A stretch of DNA of 64,000 nt from Diogma glabrata (taxonomy: Eukaryota; Arthropoda; Insecta; Diptera; Cylindrotomidae): positions 152,483,064 to 152,547,063 of the forward strand of contig OY856188.1 of assembly GCA_963693315.1 (NCBI GenBank), read 5' to 3'. A program made the translations under genes and the position numbers. The first letter of the stretch is position 1. Every line of letters begins with the position of its first letter. The notes under the pieces are model-generated. The model was not told the DNA's origin, did not search any database, and saw only the letters and a program-made list of their open reading frames with translations. Positions 54,706 to 64,000 of the stretch are shown here, in pieces.

Positions 54706-55198
54706 AAAAAAAGAATTGAAATTAAATTTGCATTTTAAATTAAAAATAATTATTTTAAAAAGTGAAAAGTTTTGTTTTATTTTTTTTTTTTTTTTGTTTG
54801 AGTGAGTTTAAGGATTTACAATTTTTTAAAAAATACAAAAAATAATTTATGCTTAAAAATATAATAAATAATTCTTTATAGTCCGTCTCTGAATTTTTTT
54901 TTCTGTTTGTTCAATTTATCCCGTTACGGTCTGTTTTGTTTAAAATTGAAAATTTTAGCCAATATTGGGAATTTTAATCTGGAAAACTATTATCTTGGGA
55001 ATGGCGTAACTTACAAACCTAGAGTAAATTTTAATGGAAAGATTTTGCCAAAACTAGGCTCCATCTCTAAAATCAATACATAGTAATGGTTCTACGATTT
55101 TTAAATGACGATTGAATCTCAAGGTTATGATTCTTAATGTATAGTAATAGACGAAGTTATTTTCACTGGTCGTGCTCAATAACTATCGCTATTGCACA
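54706..55198. other. Unassigned AT-rich region
   Basis: Lies between Penelope element C and the resumption of copy B. Contains A/T runs near 54780 and a weak repeat TGGGAATTTT/TGGGAATGG. No gene or terminal repeat recognised. Confidence 0.35.
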
Positions 55199-55742
55199 AT
55201 TAGTTCTTCAGGTAAGACAATTAGTATATCGTCAACATATCTAACAATAAAAGTTGGTTTTCTTTCAAGTTTATCTAAATATATTTGAAATAGTTTATCC
55301 AAAACAATATCAGAAAGAACAGGTGAAATAGACCGACCCATAGCAAGACCACATTTTTGTTTGTAAAATGTATTTTCAAAAGAAAAAACATTATCAAGTT
55401 CAATACAATGTTTTAATAATTTAATAAAATCTGATTTACTTAATTGTGTAAAATTTTGAATTTCATCCCATCTATCTTCAACTTCTTGGATAGCTAGATC
55501 TCTAGGAATATTGGTGAATAAAGATGTAACATCAAAAGAAAAAAGAACATCATTATCATGAAGAATTAAATTATCAATAATATTTTTAAGTTCCCAAGAA
55601 TTTCTAACAGTATAGGGACTAGAACGATTAATCTCATTTAAAATATTACTTAAATATTTAGAAATGTTATACGTAGGAGAGTTTATAGTTAAAACAATAG
55701 GTCTTAACGGAATTCCTTGCTTATGTAACTTTGGTAAACCAT
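55199..55742 (-). pseudogene. Penelope-like copy B, 5' part (RT)
   Basis: Continues copy B across the 12.3-kb interruption: minus strand reads VRYVDDILIV, LAMGRSISPVLSDIV and SSPYTVRNSWELKN blocks, equal to 36340-36857 and 40553-40600 of copy A without the foldback dimer. It shows the empty target (AAAACAATAGGTCTTAACGG). The RT frame here lacks the two small insertions present in copy A. It stops at about 55742, giving a 5'-truncated copy. Confidence 0.85.
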
Positions 55743-55910
55743 ATTTTATTTATATTTATTAAGTGTTCTTCAATAGAGGTACTAAGAATTAGTATATCAT
55801 CTAGATATCGTTTCCTTAAGAAACTTTGATTGCTGCCTTGCGATGAAATCATGAATTTTTAATTTGTTTACCGATGTATGTACTAAATCTTCTACAAATT
55901 CATCTTTATT
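55743..55910 (-). pseudogene. Fragment of another Penelope-like RT
   Basis: Minus strand: SSQGSNQSFLRKRYLDDILI then LSTSIEEHLININ, a YLDD-type Penelope RT block different from copies A, B and C. Only about 50 codons. Confidence 0.6.
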
Positions 55911-56083
55911 TTTACTTCACCACAATTTTAAATTGTGTGAAGTAATGCAATCTATCGTGAAAAAAAAAAATCTTACATTCCCCAAATTTTATTTTTTCTT
56001 TTGTTTTGGACCATCCTCTATCTAAATAGCCAATAAAAAATTTGGTGTACGTCTGTGTGTGGGTGGGTGGGTGGGTGAGTTTT
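55911..56083. other. Short unassigned stretch with GTGGG microsatellite
   Basis: Includes a small hairpin (CACAATTTTAAATTGTG, about 55920-55936) and a (GTGG)n run near 56058-56080 just before array 2. Confidence 0.5.
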
Positions 56084-59000
56084 CTGCATAGGATCTTGAT
56101 GAAACTTTGGCAAATGATACAAGTTCACTTGAATATGGAAGATCTGGATTCATTTTAAATTTGGACAAAATGGCGGGGGTCTCCCGAACACCTCTAAGTT
56201 TAAATCTTGAATAACTTCTGATCCCGGGCTATGATCTTATTGAAACTTAGTATATAAGGTTTTAGTACTGTTTCCAATATTTCTGCATACCAACTTCCGG
56301 TTTGTCACTTCCGGCTAAAAAGTTTTTTTTTTAGGTGTTTATCCCTACTGTAGCCTACAATTATCGATCGATTTTCATGAAACGTTGCGAAAAGCTTTTA
56401 AATAACATTAGAAAGATTTTATCAGCTTTTGGAGCACATTGGATGAAGGGTTGGGGGGGTCCACCATACAACAGGTGCTTTTTTCCACAAAGTTTTTATG
56501 TTTGTTGGGAGCATAAAACATTCATTCGTGAATGAATTTTGATGACACTTTGGAAAAAGACGCAAACATGTATGACAAAGAACTGATTAGTTTTTGAGCG
56601 ATAGTGAACAAAGTGGTGGGGGGTCCTTGGAGCACCTGTTTTTTTGAAAGCTCTACAACTTCTGTACCTGATAAGCGAATTGGATGAAACTTGGTACATG
56701 AGAATGTAGTACGGTTTAAAATAGTTCTGCATCCCAACTTCCGGTTTTTCACTTCCGGTAAAAAAAATTTTTTTGTACTATATATGGGATTTTTGCATTA
56801 AATTTCTAGACAATACTTTGTGTCAATTCATAGAATGGGGAACATTTCTATTCTAATTAACATCCTAAGTCACGTTTGTGTAGTCATTATTGATTGTTTC
56901 CAATCAATGTGAAATCAATGGCTGACACTTGGTCAATTTGTAGTTCTATATGTATTAACATTAGACTACATTAAGGGAATTTAAATTTTATTTTAGATTT
57001 TTTCTGAAAAAAACTTCAAACCATACCTTTGAATTGAAAAAATTCCAATTACTTCTTTACTTACTTGAGTTTAATTGATCTCAAAAAAATCTAAAATAAA
57101 ATTTTTTTGTACTTTTTTGAAGTTTTTTCAGTGTCTTTATGCACACTACAGCCAACAATAATCAAGTGATTATGATGAAACTTATGGAATAGGGTTCCAA
57201 TTAGTGTGAAAAGATAATTATCTTGTTTTGGGACACATTGATCAAAGTGGTGGGGGGGTCTACCATACAAATGCTGACTTTTCACACTTTGTTTTTTAAG
57301 TTTGTTGGGAGCATACAGACTTCATTCATTAATTTATTTTAATGACACTTTGAAAAAAGATGGAGACTTAAGTAACAAAGAACTGATTAGTTTTTGGATA
57401 ATATTGAAATAAGTGGTGGGGGTCCTCCCGAACACCTGTTTAATGAGTCACACTTTTTTCAATGTTTGTTGGGAGCACACAGCATTGGTTCGTGAACGAA
57501 TTTTGATGACACTTTGGAAAAAGATGCAAACATGTATGGCAACGAACTGATTAGTTTTTGAGCGATAGTGAACAAAGTGGTGGGGGGTTCCTGGAGCACC
57601 TGTTTTTTTGAAAGCTCTATAACTTCTGTACATAATAAGCGAATTGGATGAAACTTGGTACATGAGTATGTAGTAATGTTTAAAATAGTTCTGTATCCCA
57701 ACTTCCAGTTTTTCACTTCCGGAAAAAAAAATTTTTTTTGTACTTTTTTGAAGTTTTTTCAGTGTCTTTATGCACACTACAGCCTACAATAATGAAGTGA
57801 TTATGATGAAACTTATGGAATAGGGTTCCAATTAGTGTGAAAAGATAATTATCATATTTTAAGACACATTGATCAAAGTGGTGGGGGGTCTACCATACAA
57901 ATGCTGACTTTTCACACTTTGTTTTTTAAGTTTGTTGGGAGCATACAGACTTCATTCATTAATTTATTTTAATGACACTTTGGAAAAAAATGGAGACTTA
58001 AGTAACAAAAAACTGATTAGTTTTTGGATAATATTGGAATAAGTTGTGGGGGTCCTCCCGAACACCTGTTTAATGTGTCACACTTTTTTCAATGTTTGTT
58101 GGGAGCACACAGCATTCGTTCGTGAACGAATTTTGATGACACTTTGGAAAAAGATGCAAACATGTATGGCAAAGAACTGATTAGTTTTTGAGCGATAGTG
58201 AACAAAGTGGTGGGGGGTCCCTGGAGCAACTGTTTTTTTGAAAGCCCTATAACTTCTGTACCTGATAAGCGAATTGGATGAAACTTGGTACATGAGTATG
58301 TAGTACGGTTCAAAATAGTTCTGCATCCCAACTTCCGGTTTTTCACTTCCGGAAAAAAAAATTGTTTGTACTTTTTTTAAGTTTTTTCAGTGTCTTTATG
58401 TACACTACAGCCTACAATAATGAAGTGATTATGATGAAACTTATGGAATAAGGTTCCAATTAGTGTAGGAAGATAATTATCTTGTTTTGGGACACATTGA
58501 TCAAAGGGGCGGGGGGTCTACCATACAACTGCTGACTTTTCACACTTTATTTTTAAAGTTTGTTGGGAGCATACAGATTTCATTCATTAATCAATTCTAA
58601 TGATACTTTGGAAAAAGATGGAAACTTAAATGACAAGGAACTGATTAGTTTTTGGACCATATTGGGATAAGTGGAACGGGGTCTCCCGAACACCTGTTTA
58701 CTGTGTCATCATTTTTTCAATGTTTGTTGGGAGCACACAGCATTCGTTCGTGAACCAATTTTGATGACACTTTGGAAAAAGATGCAAACATATATGGCAA
58801 AGAACTGATTAGTTTTTGAGCGATAGTGAACAAAGGGGTGGGGGGTGTCCCATACACCTGTTTTTTTTAAGCTCAATAACATCTGTACCTGATAATCGAA
58901 TTGAATGAAACTTTGTACATAAGCATTTAGTATGATTTACAAAAATTCTGCATCCAACTTCCGGTTTTTTACTTCCGGTAAAAAAAAATTTTTTTAATTG

Positions 59001-59810
59001 TTGGCAATTTTTTCAGTATCTTTATGCACACTACAGCCTACAATAATGAAGTGATTATGATAAAACTTATGGAAAAGTTTCAACTAGTGTAAGAAGATAA
59101 TTATCATCTTTTGGGACACATTCATCATAGTGGCGGGGGATCTACCTACCATACAGACTTTTCACACTTGGTTTTTAAAGTTTGTTGGGAGCATACAGAT
59201 TTCGTTCATTAATCAATTTTAATGGCACTTTGAAAAAAGATAAAGACTTTATTGACAAAGAATTGACTAGTTTTTGGACAATATTGGGATAAGTGGTGGG
59301 GTCCTTCTGAACTCCTGTTTATTGTTTCAATGTTTGTGGAAGCATACAACATTCGTTCGTTAAGTAATTTTGATTACACTTTGCAAAAAGATGCAAATAT
59401 GTATGGTAAGGAACTGATTAGTTTTTTTAGCGATAGTGAACAAAGCGGTAGGGTGTCCTCCAAGCACCTGTTATTCTGGAAGCTCAATAACTTCTGTACC
59501 TGATAATCGAGTTGGATGAAATTTGGTACATACACATTTAGTACGGTTTACAACAGTTCTGCATCCTACTTTCCGCTTTGTCACTTCCGATAAAATTTTT
59601 GTTTACTTTTTCTCGTACAACAGAATTTATGTTTGTTGGGATACTACTGCCTGCTTTAATATTTTTATTATTAGAACTACGAAGTCCATAATATTGGTTA
59701 GCTTTTAATTAAAGTATTTTATGGATATTAGCTCATTATATATCCAGAACACTATGTTTCCAGAGCTGTGGTGAAGTCAGCCTATGCATCAGCGTCGCAA
59801 TATTTTTCCA
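56084..59810. repeat. Satellite array 2, about 630-bp higher-order repeat
   Basis: Same opening as array 1 (TGCATAGGATCTTGATGAAA at 56084), unit marks near 56738, 57702, 58332, 58958 and 59570, and the same 3' flank (59640-59810, TACTACTGCCTGCTTTAATA to GCGTCGCAATATTTTT). The first interval is longer by about 330 bp because of the insertion at 56779. Later units are more diverged. Repeating 76-109-codon minus-strand frames are not genes. Confidence 0.8.
56779..57100. mobile_element. About 320-bp insertion in the satellite, with flanking duplication
   Basis: The array is interrupted after TTTTTTTGTAC and resumes with the same 11 bases at about 57101-57112, as if from an 11-bp target duplication. 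The insert contains TTTTATTTTAGATTTTTT near 56988 and its complement AAAAAATCTAAAATAAAA near 57084. Could be a SINE-like or small DNA element; unclassified. Confidence 0.5.
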
Positions 59811-60440
59811 TGCGTTCTAACGAATATCTATCTTGCATTAACCATTTCTCATAATGTATTTCTTCGTAAAATTCAAGAGATTCCAAAATTGTTTCTGTGC
59901 AAGCTTCGACGATATTTTTACAATTATTTCATATATTTGTTGCACAATCCACTGTATCATTAGAACAACTCAGTTTCTTAAGCAAATATTTTTCATTTTT
60001 TACTAAATTTAAGAGCTGCTTACACATTAAACGTACATTTTCATGTATCATGCATATACAGATATTGTGTGTTCCGGTAGGTCCGGCTAAAATACATTCC
60101 TTCGGTCGCAACGGAGTGAACTTTGAGAAGCTGATTTTGACATCTGGGATTTTTTCCAAGAACATTTCGTAGATGTCGGTGAGGGTCCATAACACCAACC
60201 GCTTTGATTTCCTAATTTTTGTTGATCCTTCTGTAATAGTAACAACATCTTTGAGGCCAGGCATTGTTCTACTAATTTTCTCTGATAAGAAGTATGTTTG
60301 AATTTTTTTACTATCTTTTGTGGCATACTGTGCACTTGTTTGCTTTGAGGCCAACTGTAAGGACCTACTGTTTCCAACAGATCCCCATTTTTGTGTCCCC
60401 ATTTTTTTTTTGCTTTTCTCTTATCGTGCTACTGTTGCAA
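59811..60440 (-). pseudogene. Unidentified transposon-like gene family, C-terminal piece
   Basis: Minus strand: SRTMPGLKDVVTITEG, RKSKRLVLWTLTDIYEMFLE, ISFSKFTPLRPKECILAGPT, GTHNICICMIHENVRLMCKQ, then a stop near 59929 and in the same frame NNCKNIVEACTETILESLEF and DRYSLERME to the satellite edge. The RPK.C.LAG..GTH..C.C..H.N pattern recalls uncharacterised multi-copy insect and cnidarian proteins that look transposon-derived; I cannot assign a function. The His/Cys spacing suggests metal binding. Its N-terminal half is probably 62315-63026. Confidence 0.6.
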
Positions 60441-60541
60441 GACACCTGCTATCGTGTTTTTGTGACAGAGATTCCCAGTTTCTTTTGTAATGTGTAGTGT
60501 TGAAATTTAGGCCTGGCCGAATTTCAGTATCTATACCTGCA

Positions 60542-61500
60542 ATGTCAAAGGGTAAGTCTTTGTCTCAACAAAATGGCAGCAGAGTGAACCAACAGCTTAG
60601 CATTGACTTCACCAACATAAGAGGTCTCAATTCGAATCTAAATGTGGTTCTTCACTACATCGAAAAACATAAACCTGACATATTGTTTCTTACCGAAACA
60701 ATTGTTAGTGGCAAATCATCGAAATTGGATCTCGATAAATACCGGACACCTAGTTACGAATTCGAACATTCCTTTTATAACAAGCATGGTGTCTGTGTAT
60801 TTGTTCGAGATTCACTTTCACGTATTAAGGCCATTAAGGCCTACGAATTGAACTCTAAGCACCATAATTCTATAGCACTGAAGATCCCAGGTGTTGATAA
60901 AACTATGTTTATAATAGGATTATACAGATCCCCAAATTCTCCCTCAGGATGTCCCTTTTTCGATCAAATATCGGCTAATCTAGACAAAATTACCACAGAC
61001 TACCCCAAAGCAAGTCTGGTCATACTTGGAGACTTTAATATCCATAATGAAGAATGGCTTAAGTATTCATCGCGCACTGACGACGTAGGAAGACAAGCCG
61101 AACTGATACTCGCAGATTATCACGGTTTGACGCAAATGATAGAGTGTCCCACTAGAATCGCAGACAATTCACATAATAACAATAATTGGCTGGATCTGTT
61201 TTTGACAAACAAACCAGATACTACGAAAACAAAAGTTGAACAACCCCTCGAACCATTTACCAATATCAGCAATAGTGCAATTTACATCACCGACACATAT
61301 TAAAGCAAATCCTCGTCGCGTTTGGAACTATAAACGCGCTGACTGGGAGGGACTGAGAAACTTTTATGATGAAACACCTTGGAAAACTATTTGTTGTGTC
61401 GATCAAGATCCCAGCACATCGGCAATAAGAATCTTTGAAATCATAAAAGACGGAATGCGGCGGTTTATTCTAAATGACACCCCACTCGCTCGGGTCAAAA
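60542..61500 (+). pseudogene. Non-LTR retrotransposon endonuclease fragment (second family)
   Basis: Opens at ATG 60542 with SIDFTNIRGLNSNLNVVLHY, ILFLTETIVSGKSS, FIIGLYRSPNSPSG and VILGDFNIHNEEW: the apurinic-type endonuclease of a Jockey/I-like LINE. The frame shifts near 61236 and continues SNHLPISAIVQF (SDH changed to SNH, a catalytic-motif loss), VWNYKRADWEGLRNFYD and up to about 61500, where the GGTTCC-ended element begins. No RT follows, so the element is missing its 3' part, unlike ordinary 5' truncation. A 5' region without ORF1 precedes it from about 60450. Confidence 0.8.
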
Positions 61501-61509
61501 AAAAGATTT

Positions 61510-62300
61510 TTTTTGCCCTCTCTACAACGGTCCCCTAAACACACAGAAATATAATTATTTGAGACCTCGCTATAATTTTCATACAAAATTTACCGAATTT
61601 CCTAACTCTGTGAATTTTTACAAATTTTTCTGTCAATCAGTGTCGAAACGTAGGAGGGGGGACGGTCTTAAAGTTGCACTTGTTTGAAAGTAACTCAAAA
61701 ACTGTGCATCGCAAAATTCTAAAAAAAATTGATATGTTTTTTAAATAAAGTGCTCTTTCAAATGACACCCCATTTGACCTAATTTTAAATAGTGTTTTTA
61801 CCCCTCCTCATTTCCACCCCCTTAATAAATCTAATCATGAGAATATGACACTTTTATATATTTTTTATTGAAAACGTACTAATTTTTCTATCATTCCAAA
61901 TACATTTGAAAATTTTCGATCAGTTAGGCTTGGAGCTAATCGAGGTAGGAAAACACGAAAAAAACGTCATTAATTATACAAAAAATAGTGTGGGGTTAAA
62001 TTCCAAAATAAATTTTTAAGGAATACTGAAATGAAGCCCTTTCATATGATACCCTACTTGAATCTATAAAAAATGGTTTTTCTCAAAGGTCTTACATCGT
62101 ACCCCTGTCAACCAAACGAAAACCACTTTAGTTTTATTTGTATCCGTCATTTCATGTGAACATATTAGTTTTATATGCACCTCAAATTTCAAGTCCATAG
62201 CATTTATAGTTTACGAGATAATCGATATAATGTGAAAAACTCGTTTTACTCTCACCAGTAGTGTTCCGTATAGAAAACGGAACCCTAAAAAAGGTTCATG
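61510..62300. mobile_element. Non-autonomous GGTTCC-ended element (copy 2, inverted relative to copy 1)
   Basis: The right end is AAAACGGAACCCTAAAAAAGG at 62275-62295, the inverse of the left end of copy 1 (near 23040-23060). The stretch 61535-61670 is the reverse complement of 23215-23335 with substitutions, including CCCCTAAACACACAGAAATA. The left boundary is not sharp. Non-coding. It separates the LINE fragment from the unidentified gene's N-terminal part. Confidence 0.6.
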
Positions 62301-62314
62301 GCGAATTCTACCAG

Positions 62315-63026
62315 TCATCTTAATGCATTAAATTCATCCTGAATACGTTGATTTGACCAAAGTTTACGTGGTAGAGTTGTCAACAAAAACACTTGTTTTG
62401 ATTTAGAGCTGGCATCTTTGAATTCTTTTTTAAGGTTCATAAGCCATGATGTATATTCACATTCCTCCTTTGGTGATAACACTTTAACTGAATCTACTTG
62501 AAATATTCTTTGACTTATTGCCGATGTGACACTTGCAATTTTTTTATAACTTCCTGTTGTAATATGTTTTTGTTTGATAGGAGATTCGGCTAACCTTCCA
62601 AGAACATTGTTAATATCTTCTAAAATGTCATTAAGTAGTTCAGGAACTGGTGGAGATATAGTATCAACCGAAACTGGTGATGGATCTAAAGATGCTGGAG
62701 GTATTTGAATATTTTCGTTCGTTGGAATATTTTCAACATCCTGATTTATAGAAATAATTTCACTATCGATAGTTCCGATAGCTTCCGAACATGAAAGCTG
62801 CTGTAGAAAATATTAGTTGCATATGAATTTTTAATAAAATAATTAAATCTACCTTATTTTTATAGATATAAGTGGGACATGTTTCACATATAAACTGGTC
62901 ATCACGCAAAGTAAAATTTAGGGTCGCAGCTTTTTGAATAACAGCTGGTGTGACCAGTTTCACATTTTTTGATGTCCGCTTATGATTTTTGAGACCGTAC
63001 AAGTTACAGCACAATTTGAAAGGCAT
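62315..63026 (-). CDS. Unidentified transposon-like gene family, N-terminal piece, two exons
   Basis: Exon 1 is 63026-62853 (MPFKLCCNLYGLKNHKRTSK, LRDDQFICETCPTYIYKNK); a 52-bp intron 62801-62852 (GTAGAT...CTACAG) follows; exon 2 is 62800-62315 with Ser/Pro-rich sequence, LLNDILEDINNVLGRLAES, FLLTTLPRKLWSNQRIQDEF and a stop after NALR. Phase is zero and the spliced frame is 219 codons. CC and CxxC pairs near the start suggest a zinc-binding domain. The block before the stop resembles the middle of the family whose C-terminus is at 59811-60440, so one gene was probably split by the intervening insertions. Function unknown. Confidence 0.6.
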
Positions 63027-64000
63027 TTCTATTATTATCTTTTCTAAACGTTATGTCTTCTAAATATTTTTGAATATGCTTGCTATAAGGCAATCATATC
63101 AATATAAATACCCTTTAAATAGTTTTGACATAGGTAGAATCAGGTAAAATTAGGTAGGTACAATTTAATATATTTTGTTGGATGCAAGCATAATTTTTTC
63201 CCAAAAACGTTTGAAATTTTAAATGTTAAAATTATGAGTCTCTAATGAGATTTTAATTAGTAAAAAGGGGTTGAATAGACATTTTTTAAAATGAATAAAC
63301 ATTTTACAGACCCTTTTAATAAGTTAAATTCCTTTATTTTACCACTTAACTTAAATTTTTTTAATAAGTTTTTAACCATTAATGCACAGAAAATGGTTCA
63401 AATTTATTGCAGGTGTTAAAATATGAAATGTTTAATTTATTAGATCCACCTTTAGTACAGGATTATTAACACATGTGAATTTTTGATATACCAAACTTTA
63501 AAAAATCTAAGAAAAAATCCATATTGAATTGCGGACTTTTTATTTCTCAATTTCATAGCTGCATATGTTCACTTTAAAATTTGTGAAAAACAAAAAAAAA
63601 GGTGGGTTTTTGAGATATGAGCTTTGAAGTAAACCAAGGTTTTACGCGACGCCGAGCGGAAAAGAGAAAAGTTATTAATTTTAAACTTACTTATTTCAAT
63701 TATTCAATTATTAATTAAACGCTTTTCTTTACTTCACACTATTGGATCAAATCTTGTAACGTTAATTTGACTGCCTTATATTCAATGAAAATGAATTAAT
63801 CTTTGCAGGCATACGTATATCCGATGACAATACACGAATATCATATTAACTAACAATTTCAATTGTTTATTCGTTGTTTAAATTAAAAAATCGATTTTCA
63901 TCGGAAATTTTCAAATTCTCTCGATCTACTTAACATAGCGACTTGACATTTGCACAACATAAAGATCGATAGATAAACTATACAGAATTATGCATTTTAC
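63027..64000. other. Last kilobase: AT-rich, no gene recognised
   Basis: No ORF of note and no repeat partner found. A GTGGGTTTTTGAGATATGAG stretch near 63602 resembles words seen in interspersed repeats. Upstream sequence of the gene at 63026 would lie here. Confidence 0.4.

Noticed and set aside
48322..58346. Family of repeated 65-109-codon ORFs on the minus strand
   Set aside because: They recur with the satellite period, in two overlapping frames, and carry no recognisable domain.

Overview
The window looks like insect DNA: AT-rich, no operons, split genes, and an almost continuous pile of nested transposable elements. The types present (BEL with a PHD finger, insect Gypsy, Penelope, Helitron, Tigger, hAT, a Crypton-like tyrosine recombinase, PIF-type MITEs) are typical of insects, possibly Diptera; the species cannot be fixed from sequence alone. 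I recognise only one ordinary host gene: the first two coding exons of the ciliary gene IFT70/TTC30 at 32675-32977 (+). The rest of that gene is not visible in the window.

Layout. 39-13725: a dead Tigger/pogo transposon (minus strand), split by an 11-kb Gypsy LTR retrotransposon (2453-13539; near-identical LTRs, TSD ATCT) that has an extra leader ORF, a gag nonsense codon and an altered RT active site. 13800-30492: one minus-strand non-LTR retrotransposon with ORF1 and ORF2, broken up by an apparently intact BEL element (14097-21444; TSD GCCAG; 2054-residue polyprotein), a GGTTCC-ended element (about 23046-23750) and a Helitron complex (about 24608-29105). 30661-32121: a MITE and a foldback element. 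32675-32977: IFT70 exons. 33000-35095: small foldback hairpins and a Gypsy RT fragment.

35097-55742: two tandem Penelope-like copies (A and B, minus strand). Copy A is split by a 3.69-kb head-to-tail dimer of a foldback element made of about 140-bp GC-rich monomers. Copy B is split by about 12.3 kb holding (i) a tyrosine-recombinase (Crypton-like) element with about 285-bp terminal inverted repeats, (ii) a short unidentified coding-like stretch, (iii) a satellite array and (iv) a third Penelope-like element (C) with an inverted partial copy that carries a hAT insertion with a perfect 8-bp TSD. 56084-59810: a second satellite array with the same higher-order structure. 59811-63026: an unidentified minus-strand gene in two pieces separated by a non-LTR endonuclease fragment and a second GGTTCC-ended element. 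The last kilobase holds nothing I can name.

The elements do not form a pathway. Their relation is chronological: each insertion cuts an older one. The most unusual items are the tyrosine recombinase flanked by long inverted repeats, the precise head-to-tail foldback dimer, the tandem and inverted Penelope arrangements with hammerhead-like motifs, and the Gypsy leader ORF. Identities and divergences are by-eye readings; no alignment or database search was run.
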